DNA from: Pelagicoccus enzymogenes
GTDB taxonomy: Bacteria > Verrucomicrobiota > Verrucomicrobiia > Opitutales > Opitutaceae
Assembly: GCF_014803405.1 (NCBI RefSeq)
Contig: NZ_JACYFG010000007.1
Location: forward strand, 248,001 to 312,000
Length of the DNA: 64,000 nucleotides
Direction of reading: 5' to 3'
This document shows positions 1 through 8,969 of the stretch, piece after piece. The notes below the pieces were generated by a model that searched no databases, had not been told where the DNA came from, and saw only the letters and a program-made list of their open reading frames with translations. Both the position numbers and the translations under genes were made by a program. Numbering within the stretch: the first letter of the stretch is position 1; every line of letters starts with the position of its first letter.

Positions 1-1
1 T

Positions 2-949
2 CCGACTGGAGAAAAGGTGTCATGGGGCGGCGAATACAAGAAATTCGCTACCGGGTACAATATTCGAGATTTGTGGATCGGCAGCGAGGGAACCTTGGGA
101 GTCGTGACGAAAGCGGTGCTGCGTTTGCTTCCGAAGCCTGAGAAGAAGTGGACGATCCTCGTGGCTTTCGATTCCGATCTCAAGGCCCTGCAAGCGGTGC
201 AGAAGCTCCTGGGAGACGGGCACAATCCGTCGATTTTAGAGTTTCTCGACAGCAATTCGGTATACTGCGCGGAAGAAATAGCTGGAGTTAAGTTATTCAA
301 GGGTCTGTCGCTCAAGCCGCTGCTCCTCGTGGAGTTCGATGGCAATGCGGCGCAGTTGCGCGCTGACAAGAAGAAGGCTATCGAGTGGGCGAAAGCGACC
401 GGTCTAGCCTATCGCGAGGCGAGGACGGAAAAGGAGACGGAGGTGCTTTGGTCTGCGCGTCGCGCCTGTTCGCCGGCCATGTTTTCCATGGGCGATTCCA
501 AGATCAACGAGGACATCGTCGTCCCCTTGGAGAGTCAGGCCAAGTTTGCCCGTTTCCTCAAGCAGATGCAAAAGAAGTGGAAGATCAACGCTCCGACTTT
601 CGGCCACGCGGCGGACGGAAATTTCCACGTCAACATCATGTATACGCGCAGCGACAAGGAAGAGTGCAAGCGGGCCAAGGGAGCGGTAGCGGATCTCATG
701 AAGAAGGTTTGCGAGCTTGGAGGCACTATTTCTGGAGAGCATGGCATTGGTTTGGCGAAGACTCCATTCATGACGGTGGCTCGCAACGAGGCGGAGATCG
801 GTGCCATGAAGGCGATCAAGAAAGCGCTTGATCCGAAGGGGATCCTCAATCCCGGCAAGATTTTCGAGCCCTATGAAGTTTGGGACAAGGCGCTTGAGAA
901 GGTGAAGCTTCCTTGGGACAAGAAACCGATTGCGAAGAAAGAGTCCTAG
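2..949 (+). CDS. FAD-linked oxidase (GlcD / D-lactate dehydrogenase type), 5' truncated by the window edge
   Basis: The reading frame is open from base 2, so the N-terminal FAD-binding (PP-loop) half lies outside the window; the GTG at 17 is only an internal codon. The visible part is the end of the FAD domain (GSEGTLGVVT) followed by the FAD-oxidase C-terminal domain, with the family motifs GHAADGNFH and GGTISGEHGIG and the usual end DPKGILNPGKIF. Family members oxidise 2-hydroxy acids such as glycolate or D-lactate and pass electrons to the quinone pool or an iron-sulfur partner. The next gene starts only 3 bp after the stop, so the two are probably cotranscribed. No GlcE or GlcF partner follows. 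The substrate cannot be decided from this fragment. Confidence 0.9.
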   Translation, partial: PTGEKVSWGGEYKKFATGYNIRDLWIGSEGTLGVVTKAVLRLLPKPEKKWTILVAFDSDLKALQAVQKLLGDGHNPSILEFLDSNSVYCAEEIAGVKLFKGLSLKPLLLVEFDGNAAQLRADKKKAIEWAKATGLAYREARTEKETEVLWSARRACSPAMFSMGDSKINEDIVVPLESQAKFARFLKQMQKKWKINAPTFGHAADGNFHVNIMYTRSDKEECKRAKGAVADLMKKVCELGGTISGEHGIGLAKTPFMTVARNEAEIGAMKAIKKALDPKGILNPGKIFEPYEVWDKALEKVKLPWDKKPIAKKES

Positions 950-952
950 GCG

Positions 953-1624
953 ATGCATCAAGTACCACCGCGCTACGTGCTGCTCGGCGGTTGCATATTA
1001 GCTTTCGGTGCGGCCTTCGTTAATGTCGGTTTCTTGCTGAATACCGGGGCCTCTGCCAGCCACCTGACGGGAGATATCTCTCGGTTGGCTGCGGATTTTG
1101 CAAGCGTCGACGCTGTCCATCGACACAGCTTTTATTTGGTGTGCATGGCGACTTTGGGATTCGTGCTCGGCGCTTTGGTCTCGGGCATGCTGCTGCATCA
1201 TCCGCAATTGGAGTTGGCGAAGCCTTATGGCCGAATCGTATCGGGAATTGGGATACTTCTGGTCGCGGCGTATCTCGTTGCGTCGGCGAGTGAGGTGTTT
1301 GCGATTGGAATCGCGGGGTTTGCTTGCGGTTTGCAAAACGCTCTGGCGACGAAGTATCGCGGTTTGGTTCTTCGAACCACTCATATGACAGGGCTTCTCA
1401 CTGACTTGGGGGTTATGACTGGAATGTGGATCAGGGGGCATCGTCTAGAGATTTGGAGGATGATGGTGCCGCTTTTTCTCTGCCTGTCATTCTTCGTAGG
1501 ATCGTTGATAGGCGCATTTGCCGTCCTGAAATATGACTTGCCGTGGTTGGCCGTGGCAGGTGGAGCTTATTTCTTTGGCGGACTGGTTTGGAGTGTTGTT
1601 AAGCGTCGGCTTAAGGAGGCATAA
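953..1624 (+). CDS. YoaK/DUF1275-family membrane protein
   Basis: A 223-residue integral membrane protein with about six hydrophobic segments. It matches the DUF1275 (YoaK) pattern: an N-terminal segment ending in a Gly-Phe-rich helix (AFVNVGFLLNTGASASHLTGD), then the conserved second half FACGLQNALATKY...THMTGLLTDLG. The paired 'HLTGD' and 'HMTGLLTD' motifs reflect the internal duplication typical of the family. Its function is unknown; a transporter-like role is often assumed. The start ATG lies 3 bp after the upstream oxidase stop, indicating an operon. A bidirectional terminator follows immediately. Confidence 0.85.
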   Translation: MHQVPPRYVLLGGCILAFGAAFVNVGFLLNTGASASHLTGDISRLAADFASVDAVHRHSFYLVCMATLGFVLGALVSGMLLHHPQLELAKPYGRIVSGIGILLVAAYLVASASEVFAIGIAGFACGLQNALATKYRGLVLRTTHMTGLLTDLGVMTGMWIRGHRLEIWRMMVPLFLCLSFFVGSLIGAFAVLKYDLPWLAVAGGAYFFGGLVWSVVKRRLKEA

Positions 1625-1657
1625 AAAAACGGCCACTCGAGCGAGTGACCGTTTTGT
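1623..1657. terminator. Bidirectional Rho-independent terminator
   Basis: A hairpin with arms AAAACGGCCACTCG and CGAGTGACCGTTTT (one mismatch) sits between two convergent genes. It has an A-run on one side and a T-run on the other, so it can end transcription from both strands. Confidence 0.85.
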
Positions 1658-1690
1658 TGATTTAAAGCGACTTTGTGGCCTCCCTTGAGG

Positions 1691-2842
1691 TTAGGCGCCG
1701 GCTTTGACTTCTGCGTATGCCCAGTCTAGCCAAGGCAGCAGGGCTTCAATGTCTGCCGTATCCACGGTGGCGCCGCCCCAGATGCGGAATCCGGTTGGCG
1801 CGTCGCGATAGGCTCCGAAGTCGAAGCCTACGCCTTCAGCGTCGCAAAGAGAAACGATCTTCTTCGCCGCCGCCGCTTGCTCTTCAGCAGGTAGGGAAGT
1901 GAACCATGTATCCGTGATCTTGAGACAGATCGAAGTGTTGGATCGGATGGACTTGTCTTCGGCAAGGAATCCAGCCCAGTCGCTTTGCTCAACCCACTTT
2001 TCGATGGCAGCGAGATTGGCGTCGGAACGCTCGATCAGGGCGGGAAGTCCGCCGATTTCCTCGGCCCACTTGAGTCCATCCAAAGCGTCTTCCACGCAAA
2101 GCATGGATACGGTGTTGATGGTAGCTCCGGTGAATATTCCGTCGATCAGCTTGCCGCCCTTTGTGAGGCGGAAAATCTTAGGTAGCGGCCATGCGGGCGT
2201 GTAGGACTCGAGACGTTCGATGGCGCGAGGGCTGAGGATAAGCATGCCGTGGGCTGCTTCGCCGCCCATGACTTTTTGCCAAGAGTAGGTTACTACGTCG
2301 AGCTTCTCCCAAGGTAGTTCCATCGCGAATACGGCGGAGGTCGCATCGCAGATGGTGAGGCCTTCGCGGTCGCTAGGGATCCAGTCGCCGTTGGGAACCT
2401 TGGCGCCAGAAGTGGTGCCATTCCAAGTAAAGACCACGTCGTTGGAGAAATTGACTTTTGCGAGGTCGGGAATTTCGCCGTAGGCGGCTTCGTGCTTGGT
2501 GACGTTTTCCAGCTTGAGCTGTTTGATGACGTCGGTCACCCAGCCGGAACCGAAGGACTCCCAGGCCATCATGTCGACGCCGCGGGCGCCAAGCAGGGAC
2601 CAGAGCGCCATTTCGACGGCACCTGTGTCGGAGGCTGGAACGATGCCGCAAACGTATCCCTCGGGCAGTCCGAGGATATTCTTGGAGCGGTCGATCACTT
2701 CTTCGATGCGAGCCTTCGCGTTTTTAGCGCGGTGGGATCGCCCGACCAACGCGTTTTCGAGGGCGGAGAGGCTCCAGCCCGGACGCTTCGAGCAGGGGCC
2801 CGATGAGAAGTAAGGACGATTCGGTTTGATTGCGGGTTTCAT
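1691..2842 (-). CDS. serC: Phosphoserine aminotransferase
   Basis: A class V PLP-dependent aminotransferase of 383 residues. It converts 3-phosphohydroxypyruvate and glutamate to phosphoserine and 2-oxoglutarate, the second step of serine synthesis (also used in PLP synthesis). The N-terminus [18 protein letters not shown] is the signature of the Methanosarcina/alphaproteobacterial SerC subtype rather than the E. coli type. The internal segment [15 protein letters not shown] holds the lysine expected to bind PLP. Length is normal for this subtype. It is convergent with the DUF1275 gene and apparently monocistronic. Confidence 0.9.
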   Translation of the reverse strand: MKPAIKPNRPYFSSGPCSKRPGWSLSALENALVGRSHRAKNAKARIEEVIDRSKNILGLPEGYVCGIVPASDTGAVEMALWSLLGARGVDMMAWESFGSGWVTDVIKQLKLENVTKHEAAYGEIPDLAKVNFSNDVVFTWNGTTSGAKVPNGDWIPSDREGLTICDATSAVFAMELPWEKLDVVTYSWQKVMGGEAAHGMLILSPRAIERLESYTPAWPLPKIFRLTKGGKLIDGIFTGATINTVSMLCVEDALDGLKWAEEIGGLPALIERSDANLAAIEKWVEQSDWAGFLAEDKSIRSNTSICLKITDTWFTSLPAEEQAAAAKKIVSLCDAEGVGFDFGAYRDAPTGFRIWGGATVDTADIEALLPWLDWAYAEVKAGA

Positions 2843-3094
2843 TCGCGTGTTAGGTTAAAGGAGCGGCTTGTCTAGGTGCGGCGGGCGAAGCTGTCAATGG
2901 CAGGCGCCACGGGGCGACTTTTTTCCATGCATGGGGAAGGCCACGGATGGATTCCGACTTTTTTGGAACAGTGGAGATCGCTCCTAGTCGTTGCCAAGCG
3001 GCAGTTCCTCTGTTGTTCCGAATGGGGTCATGAGGATCGTTTCGAACGTAGAGGTTCGCTGCCAGTTAACCCAAAAATAGAAAGTACTGTACCT

Positions 3095-3715
3095 ATGTTG
3101 ACTAAAACAAGCAGCGGAACGCTGATGAGAATCTCTCGCCTGTCCCGAGTCGCCGGATTTACGGCAGCCACGCTTGCCTTGCTGGCAGGTTCGGCAAGGG
3201 CGAAGAGCCTGAAGGATTTGGAGATCGAGCGCGTGGCTAGCGAGCCCGAAAGCGAATTAGCCGCAGTGCGTCGCCAGCTGTTGGAAATCGATCAGCGGAT
3301 CGATGCTGTGGAGAAGCAAGCGATGCTGCATGCGGGGCCGAAGGCTGCTGAGGCGGATTACGTCGAGGAGTTGAAGAAGGCTGCGATCGAAAAGTCGCCC
3401 GCTATCGAAGATAAGTTCGAGCGCCAGGACGAGTTGATCGAAGCGTTGAGCGGCAATCCTCAGCTGCGCATGGCTCCGGAGGAGCGATCTCCCGAATTCG
3501 TCGAGAAGCTTGACGAGTTCAAGGGGCTAAGGAACGAGATCAATCCCGTTGTGCAAAGTGTAAGCTCGGACCCGGCGGTGCGGGAGAGCTATCAAGAATT
3601 TCAAGACACGGTGTTGGCGCGAATGAAGGAGCTGGAACCGGAGACCGCTGACTTGCTGGCGCAGCGGGCAGAATTGGCGGAGCGATTCGAGGCGTTATCC
3701 GACCAGCCGATGTAG
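3095..3715 (+). CDS. Exported coiled-coil protein of unknown function
   Basis: Not recognised. From the ATG at 3095 it encodes 206 residues; an in-frame ATG at 3125 is an equally plausible start, and a GTG at 2876 would add 73 residues that do not look native. A signal peptide is clear (ISRLSRVAGFTAATLALLAG, then SARAKS). The mature part is highly charged and helical, rich in Glu, Lys and Leu, with heptad-like stretches around residues 45-75 and 150-200, and no cysteines. It is probably periplasmic or surface-associated. A strong terminator follows about 50 bp after the stop. Confidence 0.7.
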   Translation: MLTKTSSGTLMRISRLSRVAGFTAATLALLAGSARAKSLKDLEIERVASEPESELAAVRRQLLEIDQRIDAVEKQAMLHAGPKAAEADYVEELKKAAIEKSPAIEDKFERQDELIEALSGNPQLRMAPEERSPEFVEKLDEFKGLRNEINPVVQSVSSDPAVRESYQEFQDTVLARMKELEPETADLLAQRAELAERFEALSDQPM

Positions 3716-3767
3716 CCTCAGCAAATGGCTGCCGGGCGAGTCTTCGACTGGTGCGGCGTTCTCTGAG

Positions 3768-3811
3768 CGGCAGGAAGGACGGGTACGCCGGTCGCCTGCC
3801 GTTTTTATTTT
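3768..3811 (+). terminator. Rho-independent terminator of the exported coiled-coil gene
   Basis: Arms CGGCAGG and CCTGCCG enclose a 20-nt loop and are followed by TTTTTATTTT on the plus strand. The T-tract overlaps the stop region of the opposing fkbM-like gene. Confidence 0.75.
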
Positions 3812-4636
3812 GCCACCGCGACGGTATAGGATCCGGCTTGGCGAATGCTGGCGGGGGAGACGGTTCCGTCGGCGTGCAGTTTGTTCATCACGTAGCCGAG
3901 GGACACGAGGTAGGTTTCGATGCGGTCGAAGTTGTTCGTTTCCGTCGGAGGAAAAGCGGCTGAGCGTCTCGAAATAGATAGTTGGCTTGAACCTCTTGAG
4001 AGCGTTCTCGGCTCCTCTGAACACTTGAAGCTCCATCCCTTCAACGTCGACTTTCATGAAGTCGATTTTTTCGATGGCGTTGGACACGCAGTAGGAGTCG
4101 AGGCTGATGACCTTGGACTCGATGTCGCCCTTTTCGCCAAGCATGCCGTTGCCCGGGTTGCCGGGATCTTCGCTCCAGAATAGGGTGCCGGGCTGGTCGG
4201 AAATGCCCACGTTGTTGAGGGTGACCCGCTTCTCTAGCTCGGGATTGTGGGCTAGGTTCGCGGATAGGCGGCCGAAATTGGTGGGATTAAGCTCGAAGGT
4301 GTGCACGCGTCCGCTGTCGCCAACTTTGTCGGCCAAGGCGATGGAGATGGCTCCCACGTTGCCGCCGACGTCGAAGCAGACGGACCCTTCGCTCACGCGT
4401 TGGCTGGCTAGAGCGACGAGCTTTTCCTCGAACTTGCCGGTCCACATGATGCGCTCGACCTTGTACTTGGTATCGATGTTTACCCGAAATTTCCCGAGGT
4501 AGCCGTCGAAGACGAATTGCATGCCTTTGGGAGCAGCCTTGCGGGCGTTTGGGTGTTTTTCGAGGTATGCGAGGAGCTTGGCTTCTGGCATCAGGCTCAG
4601 GAAGACTCGTTTGAGGGCGCGGCTGACTTGTGGCAT
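3805..4636 (-). pseudogene. FkbM-family methyltransferase, frameshifted near its 3' end
   Basis: The first ~230 residues form a typical FkbM SAM-dependent methyltransferase: SAM motif CFDVGGNVGAISIALA, acidic motif HTFELNPTNF, and the KVDVEGMELQVFRGAENAL block. After TIYFETLSRF, at about 3945-3965, this frame runs into unrelated sequence. The expected C-terminal sequence (TETNNFDRIETYLVSLGYVMNKL to SYTVAVAK, stop at 3805) continues in another frame. A one-base indel in the coding strand around CGCTTTTCCTCCGAC explains both. The start is taken as the ATG at 4636; a TTG at 4672 would overlap the surE stop. It lies directly downstream of surE in the same direction. It may be a real mutation or an assembly error. 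Confidence 0.75.
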
Positions 4637-4664
4637 CGTGAAGTGAGCCAAGCAATGCTTGTGC

Positions 4665-5435
4665 CTACACAATGCGTCCGAGTTGCGAAAAGTCGAGGCG
4701 CGAGTAGCTGATCTTGCCGGAGATGAGCGTCTCGCGGTCCGTAGGCGTAGCAGGTTCGTTTTCGCCGAGCTCGCAGTAGGTGAAGCGATAGGCGTTTCCT
4801 TTTTGGGCGAAGAAGCTGCCGGCTTCCGTGCGGGCTGGATTCGAGCGGACGATTTCCGTATTTTCTTCGATAGGGGCGGAGGGGAAATTTATCTTGTGCA
4901 CCACGCCGTAGCTGGGCTCGGTGGACGCCAAGGTCTTCTCCACGAAGTTGGCGAGGATCTCGGCGGCGAGTTCCGCTTTGCCGCCGAGCGATTCGCCGAG
5001 GGCTTGGGGATTGTCCTTTAGCCGGTCGTAATCGCCGCGGTCGAGCCCGAGGGATGCGGCAAACGAGGGGATGCCGTGCAGGGCGCCTTCGAGGGCGGCG
5101 CCGACGGTGCCGGAGGAGAGCAGGTAAGCGAGGCCGGCGTTGTGGCCGACGTTGATGCCGGAGACGACGCAGAGGGGCTTTTCGGTAAGGAGGTGTCCGA
5201 GGGCGAGATTGACGCAGTCGGCGGGCGAGCCGGAGATGGAGTAGGCTTCGCAAGGTAGATCTTTACGCTCGATGACGTCGACGTCCTTGAAGCGGCTCAT
5301 GCATTTGGCGACCCAGCTTTGCTCGTAGCGTGGGGCGGCGACCACGACTTCGCCAAGTCGTTGGAAACTGGATACGAGAGCGAGCAGGAGCGGGGAGTCT
5401 ATCCCGTCGTCGTTTACGATGAGGATTTTTGGCAT
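4665..5435 (-). CDS. surE: 5'/3'-nucleotidase SurE
   Basis: A 256-residue SurE-family metal-dependent phosphatase that dephosphorylates nucleoside 5'- and 3'-monophosphates and is associated with stationary-phase survival. The metal site is visible at the N-terminus (VNDDG, Asp9-Asp10) and in SGSPADCVNLAL and VSGINVGHN, followed by SGTVGAALEGALHG, all family signatures. The length is normal. The downstream fkbM-like reading frame is closely spaced and probably cotranscribed. Confidence 0.95.
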   Translation of the reverse strand: MPKILIVNDDGIDSPLLLALVSSFQRLGEVVVAAPRYEQSWVAKCMSRFKDVDVIERKDLPCEAYSISGSPADCVNLALGHLLTEKPLCVVSGINVGHNAGLAYLLSSGTVGAALEGALHGIPSFAASLGLDRGDYDRLKDNPQALGESLGGKAELAAEILANFVEKTLASTEPSYGVVHKINFPSAPIEENTEIVRSNPARTEAGSFFAQKGNAYRFTYCELGENEPATPTDRETLISGKISYSRLDFSQLGRIV

Positions 5436-5460
5436 GTCGGTTGTTTAGCTTGTAGTCTTA

Positions 5461-5482
5461 TCGCGAGCAAGCTCGCTCCTAC
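5461..5482 (-). repeat. REP-like palindrome, family A
   Basis: On the minus strand the unit reads GTAG followed by GAGCGAGCTTGCTCGCGA, a GTAG head joined to a palindrome around GCGAGC/GCTCGC. Identical 22-bp copies occur at 17789-17810 and 49084-49105, with a near-identical inverted partner at 49049-49069. It lies just upstream of surE and downstream of the pnp terminator. Confidence 0.85.
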
Positions 5483-5486
5483 CAAC

Positions 5487-5520
5487 AAAAAAGCGCCCAA
5501 GGCGTGAGGCCTTGGGCGCT
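5487..5520 (-). terminator. Rho-independent terminator of pnp
   Basis: On the minus strand AGCGCCCAAGGC and GCCTTGGGCGCT pair around a short loop and are followed by six T residues, 16 bp after the pnp stop. Confidence 0.9.
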
Positions 5521-5535
5521 GTAATTGATTGAAGA

Positions 5536-7755
5536 CTACGCTTCGGTCTTTTCTTCGCTTGGCTCTTCAGCTGCCTCGGGAGCTTCGGCAGCTGGCTCTT
5601 CTTCGCCAGCTTCGGCCTTTTCCTTAGCGGCGCGGCGAGCTTCGAGCTCTTCGAGAGCGGCCTTGCGGGAGAGGCGAACGCGTCCACGCTCGTCGACGCC
5701 GAGGCACTTGACGACCATTTCGTCGCCTGGCTTGCAGACGTCTTCGGTCTTGCGGACGCGGAAGTCTGCGAGCTCGGAGATGTGCACGAGGCCTTCTTGG
5801 CCGGGGAGCACTTCCACGAAGCAGCCGAATTCCTTGGTCGCCTTGACGATACCGCGGTAGATCTTGCCTTCTTCGATTTCGCCGCAAACGAGGTCGATTT
5901 CGTGGAGGGCGCGCTTCATGGACTCTTCGCTGGTGGCGTAGACGTTCACGCGGCCGGAGTTGTCCTCGTTGATATCAACCTGAGCGCCGGTGATTTCGAC
6001 GATACGGCGGATGTTCTTGCCGCCTGGGCCGATGAGGGCGCCGATCTTCTCAGGGTTGATCTGGACGGTGGTGATACGTGGAGCGGTTGCTGCAACTTCT
6101 TCACGTGGCGCGGCGATCGCGGTGGCCATGTTTTCGAGGATTTGCAGGCGAGCTTCGCGGGACTGAGCGACGGAGGCCTTGACGATGTCGAAGGGGAGAC
6201 CGTTGATTTTGAGGTCCAGCTGGAAGCCGGTGATACCGTTCTTGGTACCGGCGATCTTGAAGTCCATGTCGCCGAAGTGGTCTTCTTCACCGAGGATGTC
6301 GGTGAGGATGTGGTGCTTACCGGGCTTGCCGTTTTCGTCGAACTCGGAAACGAGGCCTACGGAGATACCGGCGACGGGATCGGTGATGGGCACGCCAGCG
6401 TCCATGAGGGAGAGACAGCCGCCGCAGATGGATGCCATGGAAGTGGATCCGTTGGAAGCCATGATCTCGGAGCTGATGCGTATCGAGTACGGGAATACGT
6501 CTTCCGAAGGAACGACGGGCAGGAGCGAACGCTCAGCGAGGGCGCCGTGTCCGATCTCGCGACGACCAGGGGAACCGAAACGGCCGGTTTCGCCAACGGA
6601 GAAGGGAGGGAAGTTGTAGTGCAGCATGAAGGACTTGGTGGTCGGGCCGCCGGTGATGGCGTCGAGCGACTGGGCCTGATTTGCTGGACCGAGAGTGGTG
6701 AGGACGAGACCTTGGGTTTCACCACGGGAGAAGAGGGCGGAACCGTGTACGCGAGGTACGACGCCGACCTTGGACTTGAGTTCGCGGAGCTCGTTTGGCT
6801 TGCGGCCTCCGGCGCGGACGCCGTTGTCGAGGATGGACTTGCGGTAGGTGTGCTCGAGGAGCTCTTCCATCGCCATGTTGAGCTGGGCGGGATTGTAGTC
6901 GTCGCCGTACTTTTCCTGCAGGGCACCTTCGGCGAGAACCTTGAGCTCGTCGATCTTGGCGTTGCGCTCTTGCTTGTCGCCAGCGGCGCACGCTTCGCCG
7001 ATGCGGCCGCCAACGAGGGAGTTGACGATCTGGCGAACTTCGTCTTCGAGGACGCAAAGCGGGAAGGTCTTCTTCTCCTTGCCGGCTTCGGCGCGGAGTT
7101 GCTCGATGCCAGCGATGATGGGCTGGATGGCTTCGTGGGCGAACTGAAGGGCTTCGAGGAATCGGTCTTCTGGGATCTGGTCCGCGGAACCTTCGATCAT
7201 GAGCATCTCTTCCTTGGTGCCGACGTAGATGAGGTCGAGGTCGGAAGCGTATTGCTCTTCGATGGTTGGGTTGGCGACGAAGTGGCCGTCGATTTGCCCG
7301 ACGCGTACGGCACCGATGGGGCCGTTCCAAGGGATGTCGGAGATGGCGAGGGCAGCGGAGGCGCCGTTAACCATCAGGATGTCCGCGTCGTTTACTTGGT
7401 CAGCGGAGAGGAGGAAACCGATGATTTGTACTTCGTTGAGGAAGCCCTTCGGGAAGAGCGGACGGCAAGGACGGTCGCAGAGGCGGGAAGTGAGGATTTC
7501 CTTTTCGGAAGGACGGCCTTCGCGCTTGAAGTAGCCGCCTGGAATGCGGCCGGCAGCGGTGTACTTTTCGCGGTAGTCGACGGTGAGGGGGAACCAGTCC
7601 TGGCCTTCGCGCACGGTCTTGGCGACGGTAGCGGAAACGAAGAGGCTGGTTTCGCCGGTGGAGACGGTCACGGCGCCGGAGGCGAGGTTCGCTACGTCGC
7701 CGGTGGAGAATGTGATGTCGAGGTCGTCTACGGTGATGCTATGTTTCTGTATCAT
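5536..7755 (-). CDS. pnp: Polynucleotide phosphorylase (PNPase)
   Basis: Full-length PNPase of 739 residues, a 3'-5' phosphorolytic exoribonuclease and core of the RNA degradosome. In order: first RNase PH-like domain (about 10-145), helical linker, second RNase PH domain (about 320-460), KH domain with [14 protein letters not shown] (about 564-627), S1 RNA-binding domain (about 628-700) with [19 protein letters not shown], and an acidic Glu/Ala-rich tail (706-739). It lies downstream of rpsO in the classical order, separated by a hairpin that resembles the processed rpsO terminator. The gene avoids TTA, CTA and TCA codons, which leaves a long open frame on the opposite strand. Confidence 0.98.
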   Translation of the reverse strand: MIQKHSITVDDLDITFSTGDVANLASGAVTVSTGETSLFVSATVAKTVREGQDWFPLTVDYREKYTAAGRIPGGYFKREGRPSEKEILTSRLCDRPCRPLFPKGFLNEVQIIGFLLSADQVNDADILMVNGASAALAISDIPWNGPIGAVRVGQIDGHFVANPTIEEQYASDLDLIYVGTKEEMLMIEGSADQIPEDRFLEALQFAHEAIQPIIAGIEQLRAEAGKEKKTFPLCVLEDEVRQIVNSLVGGRIGEACAAGDKQERNAKIDELKVLAEGALQEKYGDDYNPAQLNMAMEELLEHTYRKSILDNGVRAGGRKPNELRELKSKVGVVPRVHGSALFSRGETQGLVLTTLGPANQAQSLDAITGGPTTKSFMLHYNFPPFSVGETGRFGSPGRREIGHGALAERSLLPVVPSEDVFPYSIRISSEIMASNGSTSMASICGGCLSLMDAGVPITDPVAGISVGLVSEFDENGKPGKHHILTDILGEEDHFGDMDFKIAGTKNGITGFQLDLKINGLPFDIVKASVAQSREARLQILENMATAIAAPREEVAATAPRITTVQINPEKIGALIGPGGKNIRRIVEITGAQVDINEDNSGRVNVYATSEESMKRALHEIDLVCGEIEEGKIYRGIVKATKEFGCFVEVLPGQEGLVHISELADFRVRKTEDVCKPGDEMVVKCLGVDERGRVRLSRKAALEELEARRAAKEKAEAGEEEPAAEAPEAAEEPSEEKTEA

Positions 7756-7941
7756 TTATTTCTTTTACGTCTTTGTGTGAGACGACTCGGCGAACGGGAT
7801 CGGTCTAAATCTGAAGAGATTTCGGGATGTGGCGACCACGCGAGGGGCGAGGCGCGACATGCAGAAATTTCCTCAAACGGATCGGGTTCTGCCGGGTCGT
7901 CGCGGGTGTTTTACTTAGTTGGTTCTAAATTTGGGAAAGCG

Positions 7942-7973
7942 AAAAAGCCCGCGAACGGAAATTCGCAGGCTTG
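7942..7973 (-). terminator. rpsO terminator / intercistronic hairpin
   Basis: On the minus strand AAGCCTGCGAA pairs with TTCGCGGGCTT (one mismatch), followed by TTTTT. It lies between the rpsO stop (8042) and pnp start (7755), so it probably attenuates read-through from rpsO into pnp. Confidence 0.85.
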
Positions 7974-8041
7974 AAAGGGGATCATCATCGCTGTGTTTGC
8001 AATGTCTGACCGGTGATTTGGTTCTTCGCTGGTGGCCGCAA

Positions 8042-8314
8042 TTATTTGCGGAGGTTGAGGCGCTGGAGAAGTTCGTTGTACTTCTCGAGGTCAGTCTTCT
8101 TCAGGTAGTTGAGAAGCTTGCGACGGCGAGCGGCGAGGGCGAGGAGACCACGGCGCGTGTGGAAGTCCTTGCGGTTCGTGCGGAGGTGCTCGGTCAGGTG
8201 GTTGATGCGAGCCGACAGAAGGGCGATCTGAACGTCTGAGGATCCGGTGTCGGAGTCGTGAGTCTTGAAGTCGCCAATGATCTGGGCCTTGTCGATTGAT
8301 TTGCTGTTAGCCAT
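8042..8314 (-). CDS. rpsO: 30S ribosomal protein S15
   Basis: A 90-residue S15 protein that binds the central domain of 16S rRNA and helps form the 30S platform. Recognisable by GSSDVQIALLSARINHLTEHL, the HTRRGLLALAARRRKLLNYLKK block and the ending YNELLQRLNLRK. Length and position just upstream of pnp are canonical. A ~200-bp non-coding stretch precedes it and contains several small hairpins, a possible site for feedback control by S15 itself. Confidence 0.98.
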   Translation of the reverse strand: MANSKSIDKAQIIGDFKTHDSDTGSSDVQIALLSARINHLTEHLRTNRKDFHTRRGLLALAARRRKLLNYLKKTDLEKYNELLQRLNLRK

Positions 8315-8517
8315 TTGTGTGTTCGTTTTGTGTTTCGAATGAGCACGGAAGTTCGGACAGGCAGTTGGGCCGGTCCCTAACCAAGTTTTCGCTGGGTTAG
8401 ACGCTGACTTCTCAGGGGAGAAGCTTCCGCGGAGTAGAGCGGTGTAGCCGCTAGACTCTGACGTGAAAGCGGTCTAAAAGAGGGGAATTCTTCGGGGGCG
8501 CAATAACAAAATGCGCT
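8315..8517 (-). other. Non-coding stretch upstream of rpsO with small hairpins
   Basis: Pairs CTAACC/GGTTAG (8377-8382 with 8395-8400), AGCGG/CCGCT (8438-8442 with 8448-8452) and TCTC/GAGA (8411-8422) could form a structured rpsO leader. No match to a described S15-binding leader was established. A weaker pair GCGCA/TGCGC near 8500-8516 directly follows the stop of the next gene. Confidence 0.3.
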
Positions 8518-8934
8518 CTAAGCTCCCTGAGGGATCGGTTCTTCCACCAAGGCGTGAAGTTTCGATTCGAAATCGCCGAAGGTAAAGGGCTTTTCGATGT
8601 AGCGGGAATGGGCGCCGATGCCCAGTTTTTTGTCCTGCGGACCGACAGGGTTGCCTGACATGATAAGGAAGCGATCGCAGGCGCCCTTGGCTTTCGCTTG
8701 CTTGACTACCGTCTCGCCGCTGGCTTTTGGCATGAGCAAGTCGGTCACGATCAAGTCGAAGGAATTCCCAGCGTTTGCCTCGAGCAGTTCCAAGGCGACC
8801 GCCCCGTTTGGCGCTTCGCAGACTTCGTAGCCTAGCTTTTGCAGGTAGTGGGCGACCAGTTCCCGAATCAGGGAGTCATCCTCCGCGAGGAGCGCTTTTT
8901 GACATTCGTTTCGGGAGGATGCTGATGAGTTCAC
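8518..8934 (-). CDS. Single-domain response regulator (CheY-like)
   Basis: A 138-residue protein that is only a receiver domain. The acidic pocket is Asp19-Asp20 (LLAEDDSL) and the phospho-acceptor is Asp65 (DLIVTDLLMPKASGE). The conserved Ser (LIMSGNP) and Lys (YIEKPFTF) are present, so it should be phosphorylatable. With no output domain it must act through protein contacts or a phosphorelay. The start is a GTG at 8934 and no good ribosome-binding site is seen. It is the last of three response regulator genes in a row on this strand, with no kinase gene adjacent. Confidence 0.9.
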   Translation of the reverse strand: MNSSASSRNECQKALLAEDDSLIRELVAHYLQKLGYEVCEAPNGAVALELLEANAGNSFDLIVTDLLMPKASGETVVKQAKAKGACDRFLIMSGNPVGPQDKKLGIGAHSRYIEKPFTFGDFESKLHALVEEPIPQGA

Positions 8935-8969
8935 TTTTAAGAGAAGGACGTTGGGATGGTTGAGGGACT

